Positions 51,595 to 61,324 of a stretch of 64,000 bases of DNA are shown here, one piece after another. The stretch is from Candidatus Fukatsuia symbiotica (GTDB taxonomy: Bacteria; Pseudomonadota; Gammaproteobacteria; Enterobacterales; Enterobacteriaceae). A program made the translations under genes and the position numbers. Every line of letters begins with the position of its first letter. Position 1 is the first letter of the stretch. A model generated the notes under the pieces. The model was not told where the DNA came from. It was given only the letters and a program-made list of their open reading frames with translations, and searched no databases. Location: contig NZ_CP021659.1 in assembly GCF_003122425.1 (NCBI RefSeq), positions 62,001-126,000 of the forward strand, read 5' to 3'.

Positions 51595-51807
51595 ATAAGA
51601 AAATGGTGAACTGTGAGATCAGTCAGATTTTTGACATATCAAGCCAATATTCATATCATTTTGCTACTATAATCACACTCGTCATAATTTTTAACTATAA
51701 GGTTTATAGCTGATTTCTCTCTTGTGTTATTCATCTTACGATGGAAGGTTAGAGCTCTCACGGAGGGATATATGTCATCTAGACCAAGTTTTATGCAATT
51801 CTTTAAT

Positions 51808-51864
51808 AAACCTCCTGTATAACCTGTTGCGTGGTGTGAGAACGACGGTTTTGCAAGTAGTCTA
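51808..51864. repeat. MITE family 1, internally deleted copy
   Basis: TAAACCTCCTGTATAACCTG then directly ACGACGGTTTTGCAAGTAG: both ends, without the middle. In the putA-putP spacer. Confidence 0.65.
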
Positions 51865-51989
51865 ATTAAAACGGCCCTTTATTAACACTATGTTAATAAA
51901 AGGATACAAATTAGTTTCATAATAATTTCATGTGCCGCCAAACGCCGTTATACGGCTAAGCACAAAGAAAAATCAACATAACGCCACAA

Positions 51990-52110
51990 TAGACCTCTTG
52001 TGAAACGATATGACGTCAAGGCGCTCGGTGCTTGACTCCTCGAATGTACATGCATGAAGGTGACAAGCGCCACGCCGCGGGCAGCTTTCAGCTTTCGCAA
52101 GAGGCCTGAT
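51990..52110. repeat. MITE family 1-related copy (GACCTCTTG variant)
   Basis: Ends TAGACCTCTTGTGAAAC and GCTTTCGCAAGAGGCC around an interior unlike the other copies. It ends about 43 bases before the putP start, so it forms most of the putP leader. Confidence 0.6.
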
Positions 52111-52152
52111 AAGCGAGATGTAATAGATAAGACGCACTTATGGAGACGTTGC

Positions 52153-53637
52153 ATGACAACAAATACACCGATGCTGGTGACTTTTTCGATTTATATTTTT
52201 GGGATGATTCTCATTGGATTAATGGCTTACAGGGCGACGAATAATTTTGATGACTACATTTTAGGTGGCCGCAGCTTGGGTAGTGTCGTCACTGCCTTGT
52301 CTGCTGGCGCTTCGGATATGAGTGGTTGGTTACTCATGGGTTTACCCGGTGCCATTTTTATGCACGGTATTTCGGAAAGTTGGATCGCTATTGGATTGAT
52401 TATCGGTGCCTATCTCAACTGGAGGCTGGTAGCAGGGCGTTTACGTGTCCATACTGAAGCAAACAATAATGCGTTAACATTGCCTGATTATTTCACCAGT
52501 CGATTTGCCGATAAAAGTAAGGTATTACGGATAATATCAGCGGTAGTGATATTGATCTTTTTTACTATCTATTGTGCGTCTGGGATTGTTGCTGGCGCTC
52601 GGTTGTTTGAAAGCATCTTCGACATGAGTTATCAAAGTGCGCTGTGGGTCGGGGCAGCAGCTACCATCGCCTATACGCTTATTGGTGGTTTTTTAGCGGT
52701 AAGCTGGACAGATACTGTACAGGCCACTTTGATTATTTTTGCTCTACTCCTGACACCCGTTATTGTGATCCTGTCTGTCGGTGGTATTGACGCATCAGTC
52801 ATGGTGATAGAAGCTAAAAATCCAGCTAATATTGATATGTTTAACGGTCTGAATCTGGTCGCGATTATCTCTTTACTGGGCTGGGGATTGGGCTACTTTG
52901 GTCAACCTCATATTTTGGCACGTTTTATGGCGGCAGATACACATCATACTATTCGTAGCGCGAGGCGCATTAGTATGACTTGGATGATCCTGTGTCTGGC
53001 AGGGACTGTTGCTATCGGTTTTTTTGGTATCGCCTATTTTGAAGATCACCCCGAGCTAGCAGGTAATGTATCGCACAATGGGGAACGGATATTTATTGAA
53101 CTGGCTAAATTATTGTTTAACCCATGGGTGGCTGGTGTGGTTTTATCCGCGATTTTGGCTGCAGTAATGAGTTCACTGAGTTGCCAGTTGTTGGTGTGTT
53201 CCAGTGCAATAACAGAAGATTTGTATAAAGCGTTTTTCCGTAAAACTGCCAGCCAGAAAGAATTGGTCTGGGTGGGTCGCTGCATGGTATTGCTAGTGTC
53301 GTTAATTGCTATCGCGTTGGCGGCGGATCCAAATAACCGTGTACTTGGTCTAGTGAGCTATGCTTGGGCGGGTTTTGGTGCTGCATTTGGACCTGTCGTT
53401 TTGATCTCTGTGGTTTGGCCGAGAATGACACGTAACGGCGCGTTGATTGGTATGATAGTGGGTGCGATGACCGTTATCATTTGGAAGCATTTTGGTTGGT
53501 TAGGCCTATATGAGATCATTCCTGGTTTCTTTTTGGCAAGCCTCTCCATTGTTGTCGTCAGCCTGATGGGGACAGAGCCATGTAAGAAAATTACAGCACG
53601 TTTCCACAAAGCAGAAGTAGAATTTAAGACAGTCTAA
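52153..53637 (+). CDS. putP: Sodium/proline symporter PutP
   Basis: A 494-residue SSS-family transporter (E. coli PutP 502). Thirteen helices; FDDYILGGRSLGSVVTALSAGASDMSGWLLMGLPG carries the sodium- and proline-site residues (Asp, Ser in ASDMSGW). The ATG at 52153 follows GGAGA; the frame opens at 52054 within a repeat. Divergent from putA, as in E. coli. Intact, so proline uptake may continue whatever the state of putA. Confidence 0.95.
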   Translation: MTTNTPMLVTFSIYIFGMILIGLMAYRATNNFDDYILGGRSLGSVVTALSAGASDMSGWLLMGLPGAIFMHGISESWIAIGLIIGAYLNWRLVAGRLRVHTEANNNALTLPDYFTSRFADKSKVLRIISAVVILIFFTIYCASGIVAGARLFESIFDMSYQSALWVGAAATIAYTLIGGFLAVSWTDTVQATLIIFALLLTPVIVILSVGGIDASVMVIEAKNPANIDMFNGLNLVAIISLLGWGLGYFGQPHILARFMAADTHHTIRSARRISMTWMILCLAGTVAIGFFGIAYFEDHPELAGNVSHNGERIFIELAKLLFNPWVAGVVLSAILAAVMSSLSCQLLVCSSAITEDLYKAFFRKTASQKELVWVGRCMVLLVSLIAIALAADPNNRVLGLVSYAWAGFGAAFGPVVLISVVWPRMTRNGALIGMIVGAMTVIIWKHFGWLGLYEIIPGFFLASLSIVVVSLMGTEPCKKITARFHKAEVEFKTV

Positions 53638-53691
53638 TTGAGTTGCTTACCACGCCTCCTGCTTGCAGGAGGCGAACGGAGCGTTCCGTCT

Positions 53692-55167
53692 ATGAGTCGT
53701 CAATTAAGTAAAACCGTGATCACCCTACTACTTGGCGTTCTGTACTGTTGGCAAACACCGGTCAACGCCAACACGTCAGATCTCTTGCCAGATATTGGCA
53801 CTGCTGCTGGTGGTACGCTCAGTATTAATCAAGAATTGGATATGGGAGATTTTTATGCCCGCCAAATGCGAGCCGGTGTTCCGCTGATAAATGATCCGCT
53901 GTTAAAGCAATATGTTAATAAATTAGGTAATAAACTGGTTGCCCATGCTAATTCAGTACGTACCCCCTTCCACTTTTATCTGGTCAATAATAACCGAATC
54001 AACGCCTTTGCTTTCTTTGGTGGTAATGTTGTATTGCATTCTGCCCTGCTACGCTATACCGCCAATGAAAGTGAGCTAGCTTCAGTGCTCGCCCATGAAA
54101 TCTCACATGTAACTCAGCGTCATTTAGCCCGAGCGATGGAACAACAACAAAGTACAGCACCACTGGTTTGGGCAAGTGCACTTGGGTCTATTCTGCTGAC
54201 AATGGCTAATCCACAAGCCGGTATGGCAGCGTTAAATTCGACTATTGCTGGTACTCAACAAAGTACCATCTTGAGTTTCACTCAGTTAAATGAACAAGAA
54301 GCCGATCGTATTGGTATTCAGGTTTTGCAGCGTGCGGGTTTTGATCCACAAGCCATGCCCAATTTTTTGCGCAAACTGGCTGATCAGTCTCGTTATGCTA
54401 CCAAACCTCCTGAGATGTTGCTGACTCACCCTTTACCGGACAGTCGCTTATCTGACGTCCGTAATCGTGCTAACCAAATGCCTGCTCATCCTGTCGCTTC
54501 CTCACAAGACTATCTGCTTGCTAAAGTACGCCTCCTTGGCATGTACGCCGCAGAAGGGGACAATTTACAGACTCATTTACTCGATACGCTAAGTGCAGGT
54601 ACCACAGAAGAACAGCTAGCTGCCAGATATGGTCAGGCCATTTTGTTTTATCAAGCTAAAAAATACGATAAGGCTCGCAATACACTGCAACCGCTGTTAA
54701 CACAACAGCCAAACAATATCTGGTTTCTCGATTTAATCACCGATATTGATCTAAAACAGCATAAAAACGCGTTAGCTATTACCCCCCTACAACAGGCGAT
54801 AACCCGTGAAAACATCAACCCTGAAAATAATGAAGCCGTGCTACAACTGAATCTGGCTAACGCGTATCTTGAGGACAAGCAACTTACGGTGGCTAGCAAG
54901 CTATTGTATGGTTACACTTTCAGCCATCCTGATGATCTTAATGGCTGGGAACTGTTGGCTCAGGTTACTGCGGCACAAAGATTGCGCGATGAAGTACTGG
55001 CAGCACGGGCAGAAAGCCTGGCTCTGCAAGGTCATTTATCCCAGGCTATCGATTTATTAAGTGATGCCAGTACACTGGTGAAGTTAGGCAGTCTGAAACA
55101 GGCACGTTATGACGCGCGCATTGATCAACTGCGTCAGTTAAATCAGCGCTTCCGCCAGTATCTTTAA
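53692..55167 (+). CDS. bepA: Outer-membrane assembly protease/chaperone BepA
   Basis: A 491-residue periplasmic M48 metalloprotease (E. coli BepA 487) that helps LptD assembly and degrades stalled outer-membrane proteins. Signal peptide to about residue 26; zinc motif His135-Glu-Ile-Ser-His139 ([13 protein letters not shown]), third ligand Glu in [10 protein letters not shown]-terminal TPR repeats from about 310. The start is the ATG at 53692 with CGGAG upstream. Intact. Confidence 0.95.
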   Translation: MSRQLSKTVITLLLGVLYCWQTPVNANTSDLLPDIGTAAGGTLSINQELDMGDFYARQMRAGVPLINDPLLKQYVNKLGNKLVAHANSVRTPFHFYLVNNNRINAFAFFGGNVVLHSALLRYTANESELASVLAHEISHVTQRHLARAMEQQQSTAPLVWASALGSILLTMANPQAGMAALNSTIAGTQQSTILSFTQLNEQEADRIGIQVLQRAGFDPQAMPNFLRKLADQSRYATKPPEMLLTHPLPDSRLSDVRNRANQMPAHPVASSQDYLLAKVRLLGMYAAEGDNLQTHLLDTLSAGTTEEQLAARYGQAILFYQAKKYDKARNTLQPLLTQQPNNIWFLDLITDIDLKQHKNALAITPLQQAITRENINPENNEAVLQLNLANAYLEDKQLTVASKLLYGYTFSHPDDLNGWELLAQVTAAQRLRDEVLAARAESLALQGHLSQAIDLLSDASTLVKLGSLKQARYDARIDQLRQLNQRFRQYL

Positions 55168-55260
55168 CCTTACATTTTTAATCTGTGATAAAAAATCTTC
55201 GAAGGGTTTTTACTAACCCATTGATATACAATAAATTAAAATTTAATCAGTTTATATAAA

Positions 55261-55429
55261 AACCTGTTGCCAATTTTTTTCGCTATGCTCAAAAGAGGAA
55301 AAAATGGGCGAAAAAGCGCAGTTCACTCTTTGTATACAATAAAAGAGAGTAAATTGGCATTTTGAGCGTGTTTTTGACGAATGATTTGACCAAAACACGG
55401 CGAGCACAAGAGATCTCGAACAGGTTCTA
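55261..55429. repeat. MITE family 2, copy 4 (about 169 bp)
   Basis: Starts AACCTGTTGCCAATTTTTTT and ends GAGATCTCGAACAGGTTCT. Interior closest to copy 3 (GAGGAAAAAATGGGCGAAAA). Most of the 55168-55531 gap is this element; no other gene seen. Confidence 0.85.
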
Positions 55430-55531
55430 AGAGCAATAAGGATTTTTTTATGGTATTCCATCATCATTTTTTTTAGGATCGACTCAACAACATAATTCCA
55501 AATCAGTTGACCACCTAACAGGAGTAAAGAT

Positions 55532-55948
55532 ATGAGTAATAGTATTCCTCTCGCACAATTCAGACGAATTGTCTGGAGCCCAACAGGTAGTCATATCACG
55601 ATAAAAACGGATGCTAACGGGAATAAGGATCTTCAGGTTTCACGTCCCACTGTCGGTAAGAAAGTCGTTGACCTGCTCACCCATCTTCCGGGAAGTGACA
55701 AACTATCGTATGTAAAAAATTTCAAAGAAAAGAAGATTGCAAAGAACATTGAAGCCAACAAGGCGTTTGATGACGCTCTGACAGCAGAGTATGGACCAAA
55801 GTATGTTGAGGCTTATTCAAAGCACGGAAACCCCGAAATTCCTCTGACACCACGGGCTGTTGCGATCACTATGTTCTTAGCCAAACAAGGTAACGAGCAA
55901 CAAAAATCACTCAGCCCTTGGTCCTCGAATGGTTATCAATTAGGGTGA
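55532..55948 (+). CDS. Unknown 138-residue protein between bepA and yfgD
   Basis: Begins MSNSIPLAQFRRIVWSPTGS after a clean AGGAG site. Mostly hydrophilic, Lys-rich (VKNFKEKKIAKNIEANKAFD), no signal peptide or membrane helix. The polar, Ser/Asn-rich first residues would fit a type III secretion signal, but that is only an impression. In E. coli bepA and yfgD are adjacent; here this gene sits between them, bounded by a family 2 MITE on the left and a family 1 MITE on the right. It is probably acquired. No family recognised. Confidence 0.65.
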   Translation: MSNSIPLAQFRRIVWSPTGSHITIKTDANGNKDLQVSRPTVGKKVVDLLTHLPGSDKLSYVKNFKEKKIAKNIEANKAFDDALTAEYGPKYVEAYSKHGNPEIPLTPRAVAITMFLAKQGNEQQKSLSPWSSNGYQLG

Positions 55949-55957
55949 ACAATATAA

Positions 55958-56100
55958 TAGACTTCTTGCAAAACCCACTGCGTGGTGCGAATTCTACGTT
56001 ACGTGGTGCTCGCAATCCTCATATACTGTTGTGTATACGGGTTTCTGTGCTTCGCGTGTTTTGACTTCATATAATGGACAACGGCTTTATAAGTAGTCTA
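55958..56100. repeat. MITE family 1, full copy (upstream of yfgD)
   Basis: GACTTCTTGCAAAACC and GGCTTTATAAGTAGTC ends with TA flanks; interior GTGGTGCGAATTCTACGTTA. Ends 14 bases before the yfgD start. Confidence 0.88.
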
Positions 56101-56113
56101 ATACGAGGACGTC

Positions 56114-56473
56114 ATGATGAAAAACGTCACAATCTATCATAACCCACATTGCTCAAAAAGCCGTGAAGCCTTGTCTTTGCTTGAACAGCAAGGAATAAAA
56201 GTTGATACTGTGCTGTATATGACAGCACCACTCTCTGTCGCGACACTACGCGAATTACTGCGTCAATTAGGCTTCAGTGATGCTCGACAGCTAATGCGAA
56301 CTAAGGAAGCAGCGTATCAAACCTTACAATTAGCTAACCCTGAACTCAGTCAAGAGCAATTATCATTGGCGATGACTGAACACCCCGAATTGATTGAACG
56401 CCCAATCGTGGTTTATCAGGGCCAAGCGCGGGTGGGTCGTCCACTAGAACGAATCAATGAGATCCTGCATTAG
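56114..56473 (+). CDS. yfgD: ArsC/Spx-family thioredoxin-fold protein YfgD
   Basis: 119 residues, same length as E. coli YfgD (ArsC-like). N-terminal YHNPHCSKSREALSLLEQ with the CXXS active-site pattern and ERPIVVYQGQARVGRP near the end match the arsenate-reductase-like family. The substrate of YfgD is not established. The TAG stop is formed by the TA flank and first base of the family 1 MITE that starts there; the protein is still full length. Confidence 0.92.
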   Translation: MMKNVTIYHNPHCSKSREALSLLEQQGIKVDTVLYMTAPLSVATLRELLRQLGFSDARQLMRTKEAAYQTLQLANPELSQEQLSLAMTEHPELIERPIVVYQGQARVGRPLERINEILH

Positions 56474-56641
56474 ACTTCTTGCAAAACCTAGTGTTTGTAA
56501 ATACGTGTGTTTGCAAATACGTGCTGCGAATTCTGCGTTACCTGGTGCTCATAATCCTCATATACTTGCCTGTACCGCGCAGTTGCTGTGCTCTAGGTGT
56601 CTTGAATTTGCAGCACTCGCTACGGTTTTGCAAGAAGTCGA
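56471..56641. repeat. MITE family 1, enlarged copy; supplies yfgD stop
   Basis: GACTTCTTGCAAAACC and GGTTTTGCAAGAAGTC ends. Longer than the others because of a tandem duplication near the left end (TGTTTGTAAATACGTG, then TGTTTGCAAATACGTG). Lies between convergent yfgD and hda. Confidence 0.9.
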
Positions 56642-56650
56642 TTAAAATGA

Positions 56651-57358
56651 TTACAACCCAAGAATATTCTTTACAAAAGGAATGGTCAGTTTGCGTTGAG
56701 CAGTGATGGAGGCACGATCAAGCTGATCAAGTGTCATAAATAGTGTACGCATTTCGCGATCAAGACGCTTTAACATAAAACGCCCTACATCTTCTGGCAG
56801 TTCAAAACCGCGTAATTTCGCCCGTAGCTGCAGTGCTTGCAGTTTCTCATCATCGGAGAGAGGCTGTAATTTATAAATTTGTCCCCACTCGAGGCGGGAA
56901 GCCAGATCCGGCAACTGCAGATTCAACTGACGGGGCGGTCGATCTCCAGTAATTAGCAATCGGGTACGACCGCTTTCCACAATGCGGTTATAAAGGTTAA
57001 ATATCGCCATTTCCCACTGCGGATCTCCGGCGATACACTCGATATTGTCGATGCAAACCAGAGCCAGTTGTTCCATTCCGTCTAATACGTCAGCAACAAA
57101 ATAGGCGCGTTTATCCAGCGAAACATAGCCGACGGCTTCACCTCGTTGTGAAAACTCAGCGCAAGCCGCATGTAACAAATGACTACGGCCTCCCCCTTTT
57201 TTTGACCAAAAATAAATATAACTACCATGAGGATCATAAATAGCAGTTTGGATCGCGGCTAACAAGGACGGATTTTCACCCGGATAAAAATTGGCAAAAG
57301 TTTCATCATCGGGTAGATAAAGTGGCAGTGAAAGCTGTGCCGGCGTATTCAAAAGCAC
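56651..57358 (-). CDS. hda: DnaA regulatory inactivator Hda
   Basis: A 235-residue AAA+ protein that with the beta clamp triggers DnaA-ATP hydrolysis after initiation. The N-terminal clamp-binding QLSLPL motif, [14 protein letters not shown] (Walker B area), sensor SRLEWG and the C-terminal [18 protein letters not shown] match E. coli Hda. The Walker A region reads [10 protein letters not shown], as in Hda. Intact. In E. coli it is preceded by upp and uraA; here it is directly divergent from purM. Confidence 0.93.
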   Translation of the reverse strand: MLLNTPAQLSLPLYLPDDETFANFYPGENPSLLAAIQTAIYDPHGSYIYFWSKKGGGRSHLLHAACAEFSQRGEAVGYVSLDKRAYFVADVLDGMEQLALVCIDNIECIAGDPQWEMAIFNLYNRIVESGRTRLLITGDRPPRQLNLQLPDLASRLEWGQIYKLQPLSDDEKLQALQLRAKLRGFELPEDVGRFMLKRLDREMRTLFMTLDQLDRASITAQRKLTIPFVKNILGL

Positions 57359-57445
57359 CTCAAGTCAAACGGACAGCAGAACCCTGCAAGCTTAGCATAA
57401 AAGCTGAGTAATAACGGAATATTCATCTCTATCCTACACCTACTC

Positions 57446-57463
57446 TGTGCAAAGGTTTGGCAA
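57446..57463. promoter_or_regulatory. PurR-box-like sequence upstream of purM
   Basis: GTGCAAAGGTTTGGCA resembles the PurR operator core GCAAACGTTTGC with two mismatches, 65 bases before the purM start. PurR controls purMN in E. coli. Confidence 0.5.
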
Positions 57464-57527
57464 ACTTTTACTTGCGCTGTTAGAATTACCGCCTTTTCAA
57501 ACAGCCAACCGCCTTAGGGATCTTTCA

Positions 57528-58570
57528 GTGACCGACAAAACCTCTCTTAGCTACAAAGATGCCGGTGTCGATATCGATGCTGGCAGCCAGCTCGTTGATA
57601 GCATCAAAAGCGCCGTACAACAGACTCGTCGTCCAGAAGTGATGGGAGGATTAGGAGGGTTCGGTGCGTTATGTGCGTTACCGCAAAAATACCGTGAACC
57701 GATTTTAGTTTCAGCTACTGACGGTGTCGGTACTAAGCTGCGTTTGGCGATGGATTTGAAACGTCACGATACTATCGGTATCGATCTGGTGGCAATGTGT
57801 GTTAATGATCTGATCGTTCAAGGAGCAGAACCGCTGTTTTTCCTGGACTACTTTGCTACCGGTAAACTGGATGTCGATACCGCTACCGGTGTTATCACTG
57901 GGATCGCCACAGGTTGTACAGAATCCGGTTGTGCTTTAGTGGGTGGTGAAACCGCAGAGATGCCAGGCATGTATCATGGAGAAGATTATGACATTGCCGG
58001 TTTTTGCGTCGGTGTAGTAGAAAAATCAGCGATTATCGACGGCAGGAAAGTACAATCGGGTGATGCATTGCTCGCTCTGGCATCCAGCGGTGCGCATTCT
58101 AATGGTTATTCCCTGATCCGAAAAATTTTGCAAATCAGCGAAACAAATGTAGAAGAAACCTGGTTAGAGGGGAAATCTCTCGCTGATCATTTATTGCAAC
58201 CCACCCGAATTTATGTCAAGTCAGTGCTCAATCTAATCGAAAAATTAGAAATTCATGCCATCGCACACCTCACGGGGGAGGCTTTTGGGAGAATATTCCA
58301 CGCGTATTGCCGCAGGGTACACAGGCAATAATTGATGAAACAAGCTGGCAATGGCCCCGCATCTTTGACTGGCTACAACAGGCTGGTAATGTGAGTCGCC
58401 ATGAAATGTATCGTACTTTTAACTGTGGCGTTGGTATGGTGATTGCGCTGCCCGAGAAGCAAGTTGATCAGGCGCTTAAATTATTGCGTGACTCCGGTGA
58501 GCAAGCGTGGAAAATCGGCACCATCGTTGCAGCCGCAGAGAATACTGAGCAAGTGATTATTAATCCGTAG
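57528..58570 (+). pseudogene. purM: Phosphoribosylaminoimidazole synthetase PurM, single-base frameshift
   Basis: PurM closes the imidazole ring (FGAM to AIR) in purine synthesis. From a GTG at 57528 (AGGGA upstream) it reads [20 protein letters not shown] as in E. coli. The frame is lost in the G run 58274-58278; one extra G restores [13 protein letters not shown], then [20 protein letters not shown] and the end at 58570, giving 347 residues (E. coli 345). Active-site blocks ([19 protein letters not shown]) are intact. Confidence 0.92.
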
Positions 58571-58586
58571 TGGAAAGAAGTACGTT

Positions 58587-59212
58587 ATGAAAAAAATTGT
58601 TGTATTGATTTCTGGGCAGGGCAGCAACCTGCAAGCGTTGATTGATGCCCAGCAACAGGGGCGGATTAACGGCATTATCAGTGCAGTATTCAGTAATAGA
58701 TCTAATGCTTATGGCTTGGTTCGTGCAGCATTGGCGACTATTCCTGCTCATGTATTGGATGCTGAGGACTACGTCGATCGCGCCAGCTTTGATCTTGTGC
58801 TGGCGCAAGCTATCGATCGCTATCAGCCAGATTTACTGGTACTCGCAGGTTATATGCGCATTCTTAGCCCCACTTTTGTACAGCATTATGCCGGTCGAAT
58901 AGTAAACATACATCCCTCATTGTTACCCAAATATCCAGGTTTACATACCCATCGCCAGGCATTGGAAAACGGCGATCAGCAGCACGGGACCTCCGTACAT
59001 TTTGTCACTGAAGAACTGGACAAAGGGCCACTTATTTTACAAGCCCAGGTACCGATATTCCCGGTGACAGCGAAGCAGATCTTATTCAGCGCGTACAAAT
59101 TCAAGAACACAATATCTATCCACAGGTAGTAAACTGGTTTACTGAAGGAAGACTGGAAATGCGTGATAATGCGGCTTGGTTGGACGGTGCGCGGTTATTC
59201 CCCATGCTATAA
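58587..59212 (+). pseudogene. purN: GAR transformylase PurN, single-base frameshift
   Basis: PurN formylates glycinamide ribonucleotide using 10-formyl-THF. It reads VVLISGQGSNLQALIDAQ, catalytic VNIHPSLLPKYPGLHTHRQALENGDQQHGTSVHFV. At the CCC 59060-59062 the frame is lost; one extra C restores PGDSEADLIQRVQIQEHNIY and WLDGARLFPML ending at 59212. Starts 16 bases after purM. All catalytic residues precede the lesion, but the C-terminal helices would be missing. Confidence 0.9.
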
Positions 59213-59500
59213 CAGGAATGTTCACGAATTATCTTACGATTTTCACTCCAATATCAATGCTCTTGAATCCTGATATGATTATATCCAAGCACCCGATATA
59301 AGGTTAATTGTATAAATAATTCACGTGATTAATTATCTTCAAGTAAGAGGTTGCATAAAACCCATCCAAATTTTGGATAAGTCAAAACCACAATACTTAC
59401 TTTCATGGTGTTCTATGGCACCAATTTTGTGGATGAATTTATTAAAATAGGACTCAGAATATGTTATTCGAAGAATGATAATGATTTTTAGATCTATAAA
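59213..59500. other. Spacer between purN and the surface-polymer operon
   Basis: AT-rich. Contains a short palindrome (ATCCAAATTTTGGAT) and no gene I can support. Confidence 0.4.
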
Positions 59501-60735
59501 TTATACATTCCATTTTTTGACGCTATTTATACAAGTCTCAACGTATTTTTGTTTACTTGTAATCCAATACTCTAATATTTGGTGCATTACACGGTAATTA
59601 TCCTCAATTACTGCTGGGTTCCCCAAGAAATGCAGTATGTGAGGATGTGGCCCACCTGCTCGCCCTGCTCCCAATTTTTCTATGTCAATATATTTTTTTC
59701 CATTACCATCACTCACTAATTGTGATAGTAGGTCGAAATGATTACCGGCATCGGCCTGCCAAGCAAACATTTGATATTTTCCTTGAGAATATAGCAAATG
59801 GAAAAATTCAGACGTAATGGCATATCCTTTAATCAGTGGGTTGCCTTTCTCCCGATCTGGCTGGTTGATAAATAAATTTCGGCTAAAACAATATCTACGT
59901 TCACCCGATAACGCTGAAAAAGTGCCTGGTAGTTCATCATTACTACAAGGCTTATCCAGTAGTTCCAACACAGTACGCTTCAAATCTAGCATACTAACTA
60001 GATGGTTGATATCCCGCCCTTTATAACGTGCATCATAAATAAACGCAGGTGTATGAACTAATGCAGTATAGGGTTCAACTCCGTGGCACCAACCACTGCT
60101 CAAACCGTGATTCCAGAAATCATCACCATGATCACCGAAACCAACGATTACCGTATTTTCCAACTGCTGATATGTCAGTAACAGACTGAGAACTTCACCC
60201 ACTGTCGTATCTAAGCTTTGATGTCCTAAGCGCCAACGTTCAAAACTGTGTTGCCCCTCGCTTTAATTCCATCGACGTAGCTAAGATGGCTACACATATT
60301 CCAAAAATACAGAGCAAACGGTTGTTCCTTGTTAGCAATCAATTTATCAGCTGCCGCCAGCATTTGTGCTGAATCGTCATACCAATTAAATGGCTGATGA
60401 TCGCTCCAGACTCTATCAACGTCATCCATGCCCCAACACTTTGGATAGCCAACTCCCAAGGTTTGGTAACCTAATTGCTGTAGGTAGTCAAACAATGTAG
60501 AACCATTAGAATTAATAGTCATGTTTTCAGACAAATCTTAGTTATGCTCTAATACGTTATCATCACCATATATCAAATCACTCAGTGCCATGTTTGACGA
60601 GGTGGCACTGGAGATAAAGTTATTTAGACGTAGTGATCGATTGTAAATGTTGTTCAAGCAGGGAAACCAATGACGATTGCCAAAAATAGCCTGATTAAGA
60701 CTTTCAAGATGAATAAAGACGAGATTTTTTTTCAT
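59501..60735 (-). pseudogene. Sulfatase-fold phosphoglycerol/phosphoethanolamine transferase-like protein, two lesions
   Basis: The alkaline-phosphatase/sulfatase fold is readable: start MKKNLVFIHLESLNQAIFGN (nucleophile expected in SSATSSNMALSD), VGYPKCWGMDDVD, and metal-binding VGFGDHGDDFWNHG and THG-like CHGVEPY. An in-frame TAA (60538-60540) interrupts after GDDNVLEHN. The frame is lost in the G/C run 60254-60257; one extra base restores GQHSFERWRLGHQSLDTTVG. No membrane helices, unlike LtaS or OpgB. Last gene of the operon after TagD- and TagB-like genes, so it may have modified or cut a glycerophosphate polymer. Confidence 0.75.
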
Positions 60736-60897
60736 TATTTATTCCTTTAGTAAGTGGTCAAGCATACTGTTATCAAAAATAGAGATATCTAGCACTTCAT
60801 TGACGTCACACTCGGTATGCGATAATCTATCGCCTGAACAATTATCATGTCATAAATTAAAATATTTTATATCAGTCTATTAGAACTAAGTGTCTAA

Positions 60898-61305
60898 TTA
60901 TAAGAAAGATATTTTTTTCATTTTAATAACTTCAATAATCGATGTGGTGGATATAGATGGTGTACGTTCAAGATAGATAACACGACAGATATCATTAAAT
61001 TCATCGAATTTTCCTGTCCAATCATCACCCATCACTAAAATATCAGCTTTATTGTTAATTAAGTAATTTCTTTTCATTTCTAAAGATTCTTCAATAAACA
61101 CTTCATCGACACATTTAAGAGAACGAATAATGGCTAAACGCTCATCCTGACAATATATGGGATGTTTATTTTTTTTCTTTAAATTTAATGTATCTGACGA
61201 AATGCCTACGATTAATTGGCTACCGAGTTGCTTGGCTCTTTTTAATAAAAATAAATGACCAATATGAAAAACATCGAATGTTCCGAAAGTAATGACTTTT
61301 TTCAT
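60898..61305 (-). CDS. tagD: Glycerol-3-phosphate cytidylyltransferase-like (TagD family)
   Basis: A 135-residue nucleotidyltransferase with the signature GTFDVFHIGHLFLLKRAK (HxGH) and RTPSISTTSII (RTxGISTT). TagD enzymes make CDP-glycerol for teichoic-acid-type polymers. The specific substrate (glycerol-3-P or a related phospho-alcohol) is inferred. Follows the glycerophosphotransferase-like gene by 19 bases. Confidence 0.88.
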   Translation of the reverse strand: MKKVITFGTFDVFHIGHLFLLKRAKQLGSQLIVGISSDTLNLKKKNKHPIYCQDERLAIIRSLKCVDEVFIEESLEMKRNYLINNKADILVMGDDWTGKFDEFNDICRVIYLERTPSISTTSIIEVIKMKKISFL

Positions 61306-61324
61306 TGTTACCTATTTAAATAAT

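Noticed and set aside
51948-52154. Short minus-strand ORF in the putA-putP spacer
   Set aside because: It lies within a MITE-like repeat and has no coding character.
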